DNA from: Mucilaginibacter rubeus
Lineage (GTDB): Bacteria; Bacteroidota; Bacteroidia; Sphingobacteriales; Sphingobacteriaceae
Length of the DNA: 64,000 nt
Assembly (NCBI RefSeq): GCF_014643835.1
Contig: NZ_BMKD01000006.1
Location: 124,001 to 188,000 of the forward strand
Direction of reading: 5' to 3'
Shown here one piece after another: positions 8,888-18,606 of the stretch. The notes below the pieces were generated by a model. It searched no databases and was not told where the DNA came from. It was given only the letters and a program-made list of their open reading frames with translations. Position 1 is the stretch's first letter. Each line of letters begins with the position of its first letter. Made by a program: the position numbers and the translations under genes.

Positions 8888-9331
8888 TTATTTAATTTCA
8901 ATTTGCCTGCGTATAGCCTTAGCTTCTTCGCGTTTAGCAATATCGATCTTCAGGACGCCGTCTGTATAAGACGCCTCAATATTTTCGGCATTGGCGCTGT
9001 CGGGCAACGTAAACGAACGTACAAATGAACTGTAACTATACTCACGTTTACTGTAATTTTTTTGAACGTCGCTGCTTTCGTTTTGTCGTTCTACCGAAAT
9101 GTGCAGCACATTGCGGTCAAGGTTAATTTTGAAATCTTCTTTTTTCAGGCCGGGCGCAGCCAGTTCAACATGATAATGATCCTCGGTTTCGCTGATGTTA
9201 GCTGCTGGAACGCGCGCTACCAGGCGGTCATTGAAAAAAGAATCGTTTAAGATTGATTCAAAAACATCATTAAATGACGGTAATAACGAACTGTTATTCT
9301 TTTTGTCGGCATTAAATTTAACCAATGTCAT
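8888..9331 (-). CDS. Hsp20/alpha-crystallin small heat-shock protein
   Basis: A 147-residue ATP-independent chaperone that holds unfolding proteins. An N-terminal arm (residues 1-40) contains FNDVFESILNDSFF. The alpha-crystallin domain has HYHVELAAPGLKKEDFKINL and DGVLKIDIAKREE; in place of the usual A-x-x-x-N-G-V-L it reads ASYTDGVLKI. The tail includes IRRQIEIK. An unusually good Shine-Dalgarno sequence precedes the start, rare in Bacteroidota, suggesting strong translation. Confidence 0.95.
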   Translation of the reverse strand: MTLVKFNADKKNNSSLLPSFNDVFESILNDSFFNDRLVARVPAANISETEDHYHVELAAPGLKKEDFKINLDRNVLHISVERQNESSDVQKNYSKREYSYSSFVRSFTLPDSANAENIEASYTDGVLKIDIAKREEAKAIRRQIEIK

Positions 9332-9338
9332 AGGTCTT

Positions 9339-9345
9339 CCTCCTT
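9339..9345 (-). promoter_or_regulatory. strong Shine-Dalgarno for hsp20
   Basis: AAGGAGG, seven bases upstream of the hsp20 ATG (minus strand). Most genes in this window have only A/T-rich leaders, so this site is exceptional and confirms the start at 9331. Confidence 0.8.
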
Positions 9346-9670
9346 AAATAAATTAATGATTAAAACTTATATTAATTAAACCGGTTCATTCAATTCAAAG
9401 CTAATGCCAGTGTAATAAATACTTGAGATCACTGAAAAAATTTCACAAAAAATGCTTTTTTTTCAGTTCGACCTGACAAATATTCAATATGCCATTGCTT
9501 TTTAACATTCGTATTAAAGCAAAGCAATAATGGTTGATATTTTTACGACGTGTACCGCTTTGTTCAAGCTAAAAAAGCATTGGTAGAATCGCGGCCAATT
9601 ACCCCCCTCCGTTCTTTGGGGCCTAAAACAATAACTATTTTATTTTGGTTTAAATCATAAAGTACAAATC
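9346..9670. other. intergenic region between divergent hsp20 and a membrane protein gene
   Basis: About 325 bases, A/T-rich, no open frame of note. It must hold the divergent promoters. I find no CIRCE element (TTAGCACTC inverted repeat) and no exact TGAT-N4-ATCA palindrome in it. Confidence 0.6.
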
Positions 9671-10186
9671 ATGGTGCCTATCAGGTTAATAACAGATGAT
9701 GTGAGCAGAAGAATCACTTATTTTTATTCCAAACCCTTTTATACCAGTTTTGGATTGATGTTTAATCTTTGCTTTGGAGCACCCTTAATAGTCTTTTTTG
9801 GCAGCATGGGCGGCTGGATAATATTTGTACCATTGTTGCTGGCCTGGGCTGGCATTTTTTACCTGATCCTTTCCGTTAAATCAAAAAAGATCAAAAAGGC
9901 CAAAGAGGTTTATGAATTCGGTTATGAAACAACTATCTATTTTCAGGGGATAGATTATAATTACAGCGTACAGGTAAACGGAGCGCCGCAACCGGTGATC
10001 CTCCTCCGCATAAACAGCGAAACTATCAGGGTTAAAACATTTAACCAGCGCGTGATCAGGGCATTTGACGTTCCCGTTCAAAAGGCTTATATGATGGATA
10101 AATACCCGGATATCATACTGCCTGAAAATCTTTTTTCGATGAATATGGCTAACCCATCGACTAAATTAAGATCGATTGACATGTAG
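9671..10186 (+). CDS. hypothetical protein with two N-terminal membrane segments
   Basis: 171 residues. A short cytoplasmic N-terminus is followed by two close hydrophobic segments at about residues 28-45 and 47-68 (SFGLMFNLCFGAPLIVFF, IIFVPLLLAWAGIFYLIL). A lysine-rich stretch (KSKKIKKAKEV) and a soluble C-terminal beta-rich domain of about 90 residues complete it. No recognised family. Start is the first ATG of the frame. It faces an ankyrin gene convergently with only 36 bases between. Confidence 0.75.
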   Translation: MVPIRLITDDVSRRITYFYSKPFYTSFGLMFNLCFGAPLIVFFGSMGGWIIFVPLLLAWAGIFYLILSVKSKKIKKAKEVYEFGYETTIYFQGIDYNYSVQVNGAPQPVILLRINSETIRVKTFNQRVIRAFDVPVQKAYMMDKYPDIILPENLFSMNMANPSTKLRSIDM

Positions 10187-10222
10187 GAAAATTGCCATGC
10201 AAGCTCCTTTCATAGGGTCAGG

Positions 10223-11377
10223 CTATGTTTCAGCTCTTTTTTCATCGATATAAATTTGCCAGTCATCCTTAATAACTGCACCCGAGGCTATCAGTATTTC
10301 CATGATTTCCAGGTGGCCCGGCCTCCGGCTGTTGTACAGCGCCCAAAGCGTGGAGCCCAATACAGTGCCCCCGTATCCATTCAATGCTTCCATGTCTGCG
10401 CCTTCGTTCAGCAGCATCTTTACCAATTCTACCTGCCCCCCGTAGGCCGCCGAATGGAGTGGCGTGGTATTGTCCCAAACGGTGCGCACGCCGCAGCCGT
10501 GGTTCAGTAAAAATTCAACTACCGGGCGATGACCGCAAACACAAGCCCAGATCAGGCAGCCATCGCGCTTCGCAGCCATGCTTTTATTAATAAGTTCTCC
10601 CTGTTCATTAAAATAAGATTTAACCTTTTCCAGGTCGCCAATACCACCGGCACCTTCCAATTCAACTTCCGCGCCTTTGGAAGCAAGATAACGGACAGGT
10701 TCATAACGGCCATTATGCAGACAGGCCAGGATCAGGTTGCCATCGGTATAATCCGCAGCTACCGCATGATTGGGGTCGGCACCATGCCTGATCAGGATAT
10801 CCATCAGCTCTTCCTGTATTCCTTTGATAACCGGGTGCACACTGGTGGCAACAAGTCCGAGTGTAGATGTTCCCCGGTACATATCGCCCCAGGCATCAAC
10901 TTCTGCGCCTGCGTCTAAAATTATAGCCGCAATTTCCACGGCATTTTGTGGTGTTTTCTGGCGCCATGCTTCAAAGCCATTTGCACCAACATAATTTAAC
11001 AATGTGCTGTGATGATTGCGCCGCGAACGCTCATTTATCAGGCCTGGCCTTTGTGCCAGCAGCTTTTTGAGCGTATCCGCATCTCCGGCAGCTATAGCGT
11101 CGGCGGCCTGCTCAAATTGCTGCAAGGACGGATTTGTTGATAACCCGGTTTTAAATTTTTCATAATCTGCCCAGCTATCAAAATAGTTTGCATGAGATAT
11201 AATTAACCGGGCATTCTCCTCGGGGCTATTTTCCGGTTGATAACCCGTATCCCCAAACCACTGCGACAACTGTGACCTATCGCCATAATTCAGTATAAAA
11301 TCAGCCAGGGTAGTAACATTGCCATCGCGGGATGCCTGGCCTGCTATACTCTTTTGGGTTATAGATATGTCAGTCAT
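10223..11377 (-). CDS. ankyrin-repeat protein
   Basis: 384 residues without signal peptide. The N-terminal 120 residues carry a short helical region; from about residue 85 ankyrin-like units follow, the clearest being DTLKKLLAQRPGLINERSR, HPVIKGIQEELMDILIRHGADPNH, RPVVEFLLNHGCG and TTPLHSAAYGGQVELVKMLL. The last three form canonical loops (TPLHSAA, GADME). Such repeats mediate protein binding; no enzymatic domain is visible. A ten-codon frame with a strong ribosome-binding sequence lies 118 bases upstream on the same strand. Confidence 0.88.
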   Translation of the reverse strand: MTDISITQKSIAGQASRDGNVTTLADFILNYGDRSQLSQWFGDTGYQPENSPEENARLIISHANYFDSWADYEKFKTGLSTNPSLQQFEQAADAIAAGDADTLKKLLAQRPGLINERSRRNHHSTLLNYVGANGFEAWRQKTPQNAVEIAAIILDAGAEVDAWGDMYRGTSTLGLVATSVHPVIKGIQEELMDILIRHGADPNHAVAADYTDGNLILACLHNGRYEPVRYLASKGAEVELEGAGGIGDLEKVKSYFNEQGELINKSMAAKRDGCLIWACVCGHRPVVEFLLNHGCGVRTVWDNTTPLHSAAYGGQVELVKMLLNEGADMEALNGYGGTVLGSTLWALYNSRRPGHLEIMEILIASGAVIKDDWQIYIDEKRAET

Positions 11378-11494
11378 GATTTTATTCGTTAAAACTTCAT
11401 TTTTTTAGAAGTATAAAACTGGCAATCTTAAAGCCTGATTTAAGTGATTTATATATTGGCAATTGTTTATCAAATATACATTAGTCAAATCTTG

Positions 11495-11527
11495 TTAGCT
11501 ATTCTTTTTCGGCCGGTAAGCGGTCAT
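11495..11527 (-). other. possible ten-codon leader ORF with strong Shine-Dalgarno
   Basis: Minus-strand AAGGAGG lies a few bases before ATG, encoding MTAYRPKKNS and a stop. It sits between the ankyrin gene and the divergent epoxide hydrolase gene. The ribosome-binding match is much better than at most genes here, but ten codons may arise by chance. Confidence 0.25.
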
Positions 11528-11659
11528 TTTCTCCTCCTTAACCTGATTTTTGCATCCGTTAATGTCTGTCTGAAGGATTAGTTAGTCCGCTTCACCATAA
11601 AGGAGCTTCATAACGGATAGCTACTGCTGTAGTTTTACCAAAAATTAGAAACTCAAACA

Positions 11660-12958
11660 ATGAAAACTGTAAAAAACCTTCTTGTAAGTACCAGTATTGC
11701 AGGAACCTTTCTGGTGCAGGGCACAACCGGCTATGCGCAAACTGGAACTCCTGCCGAAGTACAATCCAATGAAGCCATTCGCCCTTTCAAGGTTTATATT
11801 CCTCAAAAAGAACTCACTGATCTTAAACGCCGCATAGCAGCAACGCGCTGGCCAGATCATGAAACCGTTGCCGACCGTTCACAAGGTGCTCAGCTTGAAA
11901 AGCTACAGGAACTTGTTAATTATTGGGGCAAGGGCTACGATTGGCGCAAAGCTGAAGAAAAACTAAATGCTTTGCCACAATTTACAACTACAATTGATGG
12001 CGTTAACATCCACTTTATTCATGTACGCTCACCATACAAAAATGCATTGCCGCTCATTATTTCACATGGCTGGCCTGGTTCTGTGTTTGAATTACTTAAG
12101 ATCATTGGCCCGCTTACTAATCCGACCGCATTTGGAGGCCGGGCAGAAGATGCTTTTGATGTAGTGATCCCATCCCTACCGGGTTATGGCTTCTCTGGCA
12201 AACCAACCGAAGCTGGCTGGGGCCCAGAGCGCATTGCCCGCGTATGGGATGTGCTTATGAAACGACTTGGATACACCCATTACGCGGCACAAGGCGGCGA
12301 TTGGGGCGCAGTTATCACCGAAGCAATGGGCAGGCAGGCGCCGGCAGGTTTGGCAGGCATTCACCTCAATTTACCGGCCACAATACCTGTTGAAGTAGAT
12401 GCGGCGCTTACCACCGGCAGCCCCGCTCCTGCCGGACTTTCAGGTAAAGAACTTGATGTATTTAATGCCTTAAGCAAATACAGAAAAACAGGCGCCGCTG
12501 CATACAACGTAATAATGACTGCCAGGCCACAGGCCATTGGCTATGGCTTAACAGATTCACCTGCCGGCCTTGCAGCCTGGTTACTAATTCATCCCGGTTT
12601 TTCACAATGGACTTATGATGATGACCCAGACAAATACCCAACAAAAGATGAAGTACTCGACGACTTTACTTTGTACTGGCTTACAAACAGCAGTACTTCT
12701 GCAGCGCGCCTTTATTGGGAAAATGCCGGACGCGGACCCATAAGCGCCACTGCGCAAAAAACCACCGAGATCAAATTGCCGGTAGCTATTACCGTGTTTC
12801 CGGAAGATGTTTATCGCGCTCCCGAAACCTGGGCCCGGCGTGCATACCCTAACCTTACTTATTTTCATGAGGTTGACAAGGGTGGTCACTTCGCAGCGTG
12901 GGAACAACCACAATTATTTACTGAAGAGTTGCGTGCAGCATTCAAACAACTGCGTTAA
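11660..12958 (+). CDS. secreted epoxide hydrolase (EHN/alpha-beta hydrolase)
   Basis: A 432-residue protein with a signal peptide (about residues 1-27, ending GYAQ). The epoxide hydrolase N-terminal (EHN) domain begins IRPFKVYIPQKELTDLKRRI and an alpha/beta-hydrolase fold follows. Visible catalytic elements are the oxyanion motif HGWPG at 136-140, the nucleophile D214 in QGGDWGAV, and the histidine in KGGHFAAWEQP near the C-terminus. The family opens epoxides to diols (established); the substrate is unknown. It is followed 74 bases later by a secreted cupin gene and may be cotranscribed with it. Confidence 0.93.
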   Translation: MKTVKNLLVSTSIAGTFLVQGTTGYAQTGTPAEVQSNEAIRPFKVYIPQKELTDLKRRIAATRWPDHETVADRSQGAQLEKLQELVNYWGKGYDWRKAEEKLNALPQFTTTIDGVNIHFIHVRSPYKNALPLIISHGWPGSVFELLKIIGPLTNPTAFGGRAEDAFDVVIPSLPGYGFSGKPTEAGWGPERIARVWDVLMKRLGYTHYAAQGGDWGAVITEAMGRQAPAGLAGIHLNLPATIPVEVDAALTTGSPAPAGLSGKELDVFNALSKYRKTGAAAYNVIMTARPQAIGYGLTDSPAGLAAWLLIHPGFSQWTYDDDPDKYPTKDEVLDDFTLYWLTNSSTSAARLYWENAGRGPISATAQKTTEIKLPVAITVFPEDVYRAPETWARRAYPNLTYFHEVDKGGHFAAWEQPQLFTEELRAAFKQLR

Positions 12959-13032
12959 TTTACTTTAGGGTAATGGAGTAATCACATTGCCTGCTTTTAA
13001 ATAAATTACAAACAACTAAATTCAAAAAAAAC

Positions 13033-13443
13033 ATGAAAACTAATAAAAACAAATTGGCTACTGCCATTATTATCACAGCTCTTGCAGTACTTACACTTCC
13101 ATCATCTGTCCTGGCTCAGCAAACGGTAACTGGTCGCACGGAGTTACAGCGACATGACCTTAGTGTTCCTGGCCGCGAAATGGTGCAGATCCGTGTAGAT
13201 ATTGAAAAAGGGAAGGCTTATCCTGAGCATAAACACCCCGGCGAAGAAATTATTTATGTACTTGAAGGGTTACTGGAATACCAGGTAGCAGGCCAACAAC
13301 CGGTAACACTTAAAGCAGGCGATGTTTTGTTCATTCCTTACGGAACCGTGCATTCGGTAAAAAATGTGGGTACTACTAAGGCGAGTGAGCTTGCCACCTA
13401 TATTGTTGAAAAAGATAAACCACTTGTTACATTGATCAAGTAA
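13033..13443 (+). CDS. secreted single-domain cupin protein
   Basis: 136 residues with a signal peptide (MKTNKNKLATAIIITALAVL, cleavage near VLAQQ) and one cupin_2 barrel. Cupin motif 1 is seen as YPEHKHPGEEIIYVLEG, supplying two histidines and a glutamate for metal binding. Motif 2 is GDVLFIPYGTVHSV, supplying the third histidine. It is most likely a periplasmic metal-binding cupin; whether it is enzymatic or only a binding protein cannot be told. It lies behind the epoxide hydrolase gene on the same strand. Confidence 0.88.
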   Translation: MKTNKNKLATAIIITALAVLTLPSSVLAQQTVTGRTELQRHDLSVPGREMVQIRVDIEKGKAYPEHKHPGEEIIYVLEGLLEYQVAGQQPVTLKAGDVLFIPYGTVHSVKNVGTTKASELATYIVEKDKPLVTLIK

Positions 13444-13455
13444 GGTCCATTATAG

Positions 13456-13515
13456 ATTTTGGAAGTATCGATCCCCAATCTCATCAATAATCATTGCGAT
13501 CAATACTTCCAAAAT
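13456..13515. terminator. long inverted repeat between convergent cupin and rhamnosidase genes
   Basis: ATTTTGGAAGTAT (13456-13468) pairs perfectly with ATACTTCCAAAAT (13503-13515), with 34 bases between. It lies between two convergent genes and probably ends transcription from both sides. There is no clean T run. Confidence 0.55.
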
Positions 13516-13531
13516 TGCTTCGGGCACAGCT

Positions 13532-16500
13532 TTATAAGCTTGATTTAAACCGGTAAGCTCCCGGCATCAAACGATAAATTGCTTTCTTTCCTTCAAACCT
13601 GATAAAGCTGATACCCTTTGCCCTCGCCACAGGCTTACCGCCTTCTGTTATCCCTTTAACAGTACTTGCCGGAAGAAACAATGTAGCTGTGGTATTCGCC
13701 GGAACAGTTGCATCATAGGTCAATGTTTTACCGCTTACGGACCAGCTACTGTTTATCCGTCCATAAGGCGAATCATAAGATCCTTTAGCCCAGCTCATCT
13801 CCCCGGTCGGGTCAGGTTCAGGCTGCAAAATAAATTTCTTAAAACCAGGTTCATCACGCTGAATCCCGATAGAATAAGCAATCATCCATTGACCAACAGC
13901 ACCAAATGAATAGTGGTTAAAAGAATTCATGCTGTTATTACCGCCAAAGCCGTTTTCTACAGTATACCCGTTCAGCCTTTCCCAGATAGTTGTAGCGCCT
14001 TGATTAATAGCATACAGCCACGATGGATAATGCTCGTTCTGCAACATTTTATAAGCAAGGTCCGAGTGCCCGTTATCTGAAAGGGCTTTACTGATCGCGC
14101 CCGTACCTACAAATCCGGTCATGAGGGAATAAGACGGACGGACGATCCCCTGATCATCTTTATTCTCGTGTTCAACGGCAGCCTCAAGGTTCTTTGCCAT
14201 ATAACTGATATTTTCGTTGCTAAATACGCCAAGTGCCAAACCTGTTGCATAGGCCGTTTGCGTATCCGAAACTTTAAACTCTTTTTTGCCGGGCTCGCCA
14301 AACATCCCACCACCAACAACACCTACGGCTTTTTTATCAGCGTTAACAAATGTTTTGTTGAAGAAGGCTTTTCGCTCTTCATATTTTTTCCTGAATTTCT
14401 CAGCATCATCTTTCTTTCCTAAAATGCCAGCCACCTTTGCCATAATGCCCAAATCATAAACATGATAAGCCGTAACCGGGAAAGCAGTGCCAAGCTGCAT
14501 ATACTGTGGCCCAAGCCAATCGCCCAACACACCGTCCGTACTGAAGCCGGTTTTAGGATCAATGGTTGAGTCGATGTAATCCATATACCTGCTCATTGCT
14601 TCATAATGTTCGGCAAGTAATGATACATCATTATATTGCTGATAAGTTTCCCATGCAACGGTAATGCCTGCGCTTCCCCAAATCACACCACCAAAGCCAC
14701 CGCCAACTGGTGCTATATCGGTAAATCGCCCTTGCTCAGTTTGCAAATCACGCATGGCCAGCATATGCCTGCGCAGAAACTGATCGGCATTGGATACATA
14801 GGTTGCAGTACGTGAAAATATACTGATATCGCCCGACCAACCCATCCGCTCATTCCTTTGCGGGCAATCGGTTGGTATGGTGAGGAAGTTATCGATATTT
14901 GACCACGTTAGGTTGGACCATAGTTTGTTCACCTTTGGATTGGAGGTAGTGTAATCGGCAGTGAGTTTTTTTACGGAACTTATAACCAAGCCCTGTACAT
15001 CCTCTAACGGCAGCGGCTTGTCAATGCCGGTAATTTCGATATATTGATAACCATGCGATGTAAAATGCGGTTGGATCACCTGATCGCCATCCTTCATGAT
15101 ATAGAGATCCTGACTTAAAGCTGCACGGTAATTTTCGGTCATGATCATACCTACATTTTTACCAGACTCCTTCAGGTTGGGATACAGGATTTCGGCATAA
15201 CGCAAGGTCAGTTTTTTTCCGGCGATACCATTTTTGATGCTGATCTTGGGCACACCTACAAAATTCTGTCCCATGTCATATACATAAACACCTTTTCTAA
15301 CTTCCCTCACTCCTTTTGCAGTAAGGGTTTTATAAATTCCTGCCGATGTTCCGATCTGCCCGATTATCGAAATATGATCAAAATCCAGCGGGATCTTTTT
15401 CCCGAAATAGTCGACGTCATCCCCCGTATATGTTGTTCCTTTTAGAGATACTTCCTGCGCTTTTTGCCAGTTGTGATCATCATAAGCTACCGTGTTCCAG
15501 TCTTTAATTGCAACTTCCTTTGTGGCATCGTCAACCTCGCCCATATCCAGACTGCTGTAAACAACAGGGCCATCGTTAAAATATTTCCAGTTTTTGTTAT
15601 TGGTTTTGATCACTTCCTCCGAACCATCGGTATAAGTAATAACCAGTTTGGCTAATAAGGATTGCCTGTCGCCAAAATGGTTCCAAACAGATCCGTAGCT
15701 TAACAACCCACTCCACCAGCCTTCACCAAGCATAGCTCCGATAGCGTTTTTACCTTTGGCTATCATATTGGTAACATCATAGGTTTGATAAAGATGAGTT
15801 TTGTTGTATTGTGTAAGGCCGGGGTTGTAATAATCGTTACCTACCCGTTTACCATTAAGATAAATTTCATAGATGCCTCTTGCAGTGACATAAAGCCTTG
15901 CTTTCGAAATAGCTTTATTCGCACTAAACACCGACCGCAGCATGGGCATAGCGTTATGACTGGGATCGGCAAGGATAAATGCGCCTGCACTTCCGCCATC
16001 TACCTCATATTTCCCATCTTTTATAACTAAACCGGATGAAGGGGTAATAACAGCTTCTTTAAAAATCCCTTTGTAATTATGTTCTTCGGGCTTTTCGCTG
16101 AATAAATTGTTGCGCGGCGACCTGAAATTGGAAACCGTCAGCTCAGAAAATTCGGCTTTCTGACCTTTATCTACAGAAAAACCTATCTCCCCAAGCATTC
16201 CAAAAGAGATTACATCATGGAGGCCAAGCGGATTAAGTGTTATCACGGCGTCGCGGTTTGCAGGCACAGGCTGGGCTATAGCAGTTGCATCTTTCTCATC
16301 GGCTAAAAATATTTTATTATCATCAACAGTGAATGTAAGTGTACCAAGCTCATTATTGATCAATATGGAGTGCTGTTTGTTCTTATTACCGTTGCCAATC
16401 AGGTCGGTTTTTATTGGAAAGCTTTTAAATACTTTACCCAATGTATCTTTTTCCGAATACCCTGCTCTGTATACGTTGATCCGTGCATTGCCTCCCTGAT

Positions 16501-17170
16501 CCAGCCCTGAAATATCCACCTCCACTTTAAAATAAGATTGGTTCTTTTTATTGGCAAGCTGAAAAATGTTCCTGTTACTATCCATCAGCCGTGGGTCATT
16601 AGCGGCAAAAATCAGGCTTGCCCTGGAGCTCCCTGGCGCGATAGCCACTTTATATTTCAGGTTATACAGCGGCAGGTAATGTGCATAAAGCACCAGGTCA
16701 TTATCTCCTCCCCCTATCCATTGCGCGCCATCCCAGGCCGACATTCCCGTGTCCATGAGCCCCATTTCAAACCAGGAGCCCGAGGAAGAAACACCGCCTG
16801 CCTGATCCCAAACATTTACCGTCCAGCTATAGCGGGTTGCGGCTTTAAGCGGCGAGCCTGCGTAAACCACAGCTAAGGCTGTTCCACTTTTTATTCTGGT
16901 GCTATTCCATACCACTTTTCCCTGTGTATCTTTTACGATGATCTGATAAGCAACCTGGTTATAGCCTCTCGATCCTTCAGGGGCCAGCATTTGCCAGCTA
17001 AACCGGGGCAGTTTAACATCAATCCCAATAGGATGATCTGTATACTCCACCTGCAGGTTAACTATCCTGGTCCCTTTTACAGCACCGTAAAGGTTAATTT
17101 GTATAAATGAAAATAACAGTAATAAAATCAGGATAGCCGGTTTAGTTATCGGGGCAGGATTTTTTGTCAT
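13532..17170 (-). CDS. alpha-L-rhamnosidase, GH78 family
   Basis: A 1212-residue secreted enzyme that removes terminal alpha-L-rhamnose from plant glycosides or pectin side chains. A signal peptide or membrane anchor occupies residues 1-30. A fibronectin-type N-domain (LQVEYTDHPIGIDVKLPRFSW) and a beta-sandwich region (about 165-370) not found in the shortest GH78 enzymes follow. Then come the Bac_rhamnosid_N domain (ARLYVTARGIYEIYLNGKRV) and the (alpha/alpha)6 barrel with the catalytic-region motif DCPQRNERMGWSGD around residue 765, and a C-terminal beta-domain. No SusC/D pair lies near it, so it is not in a classical polysaccharide locus within this window. Confidence 0.95.
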   Translation of the reverse strand: MTKNPAPITKPAILILLLLFSFIQINLYGAVKGTRIVNLQVEYTDHPIGIDVKLPRFSWQMLAPEGSRGYNQVAYQIIVKDTQGKVVWNSTRIKSGTALAVVYAGSPLKAATRYSWTVNVWDQAGGVSSSGSWFEMGLMDTGMSAWDGAQWIGGGDNDLVLYAHYLPLYNLKYKVAIAPGSSRASLIFAANDPRLMDSNRNIFQLANKKNQSYFKVEVDISGLDQGGNARINVYRAGYSEKDTLGKVFKSFPIKTDLIGNGNKNKQHSILINNELGTLTFTVDDNKIFLADEKDATAIAQPVPANRDAVITLNPLGLHDVISFGMLGEIGFSVDKGQKAEFSELTVSNFRSPRNNLFSEKPEEHNYKGIFKEAVITPSSGLVIKDGKYEVDGGSAGAFILADPSHNAMPMLRSVFSANKAISKARLYVTARGIYEIYLNGKRVGNDYYNPGLTQYNKTHLYQTYDVTNMIAKGKNAIGAMLGEGWWSGLLSYGSVWNHFGDRQSLLAKLVITYTDGSEEVIKTNNKNWKYFNDGPVVYSSLDMGEVDDATKEVAIKDWNTVAYDDHNWQKAQEVSLKGTTYTGDDVDYFGKKIPLDFDHISIIGQIGTSAGIYKTLTAKGVREVRKGVYVYDMGQNFVGVPKISIKNGIAGKKLTLRYAEILYPNLKESGKNVGMIMTENYRAALSQDLYIMKDGDQVIQPHFTSHGYQYIEITGIDKPLPLEDVQGLVISSVKKLTADYTTSNPKVNKLWSNLTWSNIDNFLTIPTDCPQRNERMGWSGDISIFSRTATYVSNADQFLRRHMLAMRDLQTEQGRFTDIAPVGGGFGGVIWGSAGITVAWETYQQYNDVSLLAEHYEAMSRYMDYIDSTIDPKTGFSTDGVLGDWLGPQYMQLGTAFPVTAYHVYDLGIMAKVAGILGKKDDAEKFRKKYEERKAFFNKTFVNADKKAVGVVGGGMFGEPGKKEFKVSDTQTAYATGLALGVFSNENISYMAKNLEAAVEHENKDDQGIVRPSYSLMTGFVGTGAISKALSDNGHSDLAYKMLQNEHYPSWLYAINQGATTIWERLNGYTVENGFGGNNSMNSFNHYSFGAVGQWMIAYSIGIQRDEPGFKKFILQPEPDPTGEMSWAKGSYDSPYGRINSSWSVSGKTLTYDATVPANTTATLFLPASTVKGITEGGKPVARAKGISFIRFEGKKAIYRLMPGAYRFKSSL

Positions 17171-17318
17171 AATTGGGTTTACAGTAAAAATAATTGGTAA
17201 AGCAATATGCTAATAAAATGATACTTAACTGTCCCTTACTTACCCCTTTGATTGCAAATACTTTTTTATAGGACTAAAAGCAGAATACGAAGCTTAAAGC
17301 TAATAAATTATCACGGCA

Positions 17319-18395
17319 TCAACGCATCAACGCCCAGGCCAAACCATCAGCCCCGCGAATATCAATATGCCCGGTCACTTCTAATTTATTAAGGTCGATC
17401 ACTGCCACATAATTATCACCAGTGCAGCCGATAAATGCACGTGATCCGTCGTCGTTTACCAGAATCCCTGCCGCCCCATGGCCTGTATTTATACGTTTTA
17501 TTTCCTGATGCGAAGTAGCATCAAAAACGAACAAGTCGCCGGTACGAAGACTGGTAACCAATACACGTTTGCCATCAGGCGTAAATTTAAGCCGGTTGGC
17601 ACCTGCCACCTTTGCATCAATTGTGGCAGTTACCTTTTTGGCCGCGATATCGACGATTGAAATATTGCCATCCTCAGCACCTGCAGTCCACAATTCGCGC
17701 CCATTGGGTGATACGTCAAAACCCTCAGAACCTTTAGCTACCGGGACAACAGTTTGTACCCAGTCATGGCGTGCCGGAGGTGCAAAACCGCCCGGAGGCC
17801 CCATTGGCTTCAGCAAACTATCCTCCAAAATGCTTACCGTTGCTGAAGATACATTTGTGGTAAACACCTTTTTCCCATCATCGGTTACATAGATCATGTG
17901 CGTTCTATCCTGGCCTGTTCCCATGGCCCAGTCAAATTTGCCGGTTGCAGGATCATAGCGGCCAACAGCTTTAGCGCCTTCGGCCGAGAACCAAACTTTT
18001 CCTCCTGCAAATGTTAATCCATGCGGCCCCATCAATGGTTTGGTATCAATGGCGGGCAGCGCTTTTTGCGCCACAAGATCAATTACGCTCAGCTCGTGCA
18101 GGCTTCCTCCACCGTAGATGGAAACATAAGCCGTCTTTCCATCGGCTGAGGCAATAACTTCATGAGGATCGGATCCCACAGGAATACGCGCGATAACCTT
18201 TAAAGTCACCGGATTGATGATCGCCAAATTATGATCGCTTTTTGAAAGTGCAAGTAAAACCCGCGAGGGTGTGGCCTGCGCTGAACATTTGTTTGAAATA
18301 AAAACCATCGGAATCCATAATATGCTTACGACGAGTAATTTGACCATGTCAAATCTCATCGCTTTAAAATTGGGGGCGAATGCAGTTTTATTCAT
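17319..18395 (-). CDS. secreted YVTN-type beta-propeller protein
   Basis: 358 residues. Repeated blades of the YVTN/cytochrome d1-like type are visible: HNLAIINPVTLKVIARIPVG, GKTAYVSIYGGGSLHELSVI, NGRELWTAGAEDGNISIVDI, TPDGKRVLVTSLRTGDLFVF and NDDGSRAFIGCTGDNYVAVI. A signal peptide (VKLLVVSILWIPMVFIS, ending CSAQA) directs export. An internal ATG at 18359 gives an equally good signal peptide. No catalytic residues are evident; such propellers usually bind ligands or partners. It is separated from the rhamnosidase by about 150 bases. Confidence 0.85.
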   Translation of the reverse strand: MNKTAFAPNFKAMRFDMVKLLVVSILWIPMVFISNKCSAQATPSRVLLALSKSDHNLAIINPVTLKVIARIPVGSDPHEVIASADGKTAYVSIYGGGSLHELSVIDLVAQKALPAIDTKPLMGPHGLTFAGGKVWFSAEGAKAVGRYDPATGKFDWAMGTGQDRTHMIYVTDDGKKVFTTNVSSATVSILEDSLLKPMGPPGGFAPPARHDWVQTVVPVAKGSEGFDVSPNGRELWTAGAEDGNISIVDIAAKKVTATIDAKVAGANRLKFTPDGKRVLVTSLRTGDLFVFDATSHQEIKRINTGHGAAGILVNDDGSRAFIGCTGDNYVAVIDLNKLEVTGHIDIRGADGLAWALMR

Positions 18396-18606
18396 GCGAT
18401 TTGTTAATTGAAGGGCGGTTTATAATTCGTTTAAAAGTAACGAAGCCGATCATTAGAGTGATCTCTCCTTAAAACAAATATACTGATCACAGCTTTGCTA
18501 CCTCTGCCGGTGGCAAACAAATCGACGAAGACCAGATTGTTATCTATCGCGGTTTGTTTTTAATAGATTAACTATAATAACACCCAAATTTCTGATAACA
18601 TTATTA

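Noticed and set aside
9346-9670. Looked for a CIRCE/HrcA site upstream of hsp20
   Set aside because: No TTAGCACTC inverted repeat is present.
13532-17170. Considered a polysaccharide-utilisation locus around the rhamnosidase
   Set aside because: No SusC/SusD pair, no other glycosidase and no hybrid regulator adjoin it in this window.
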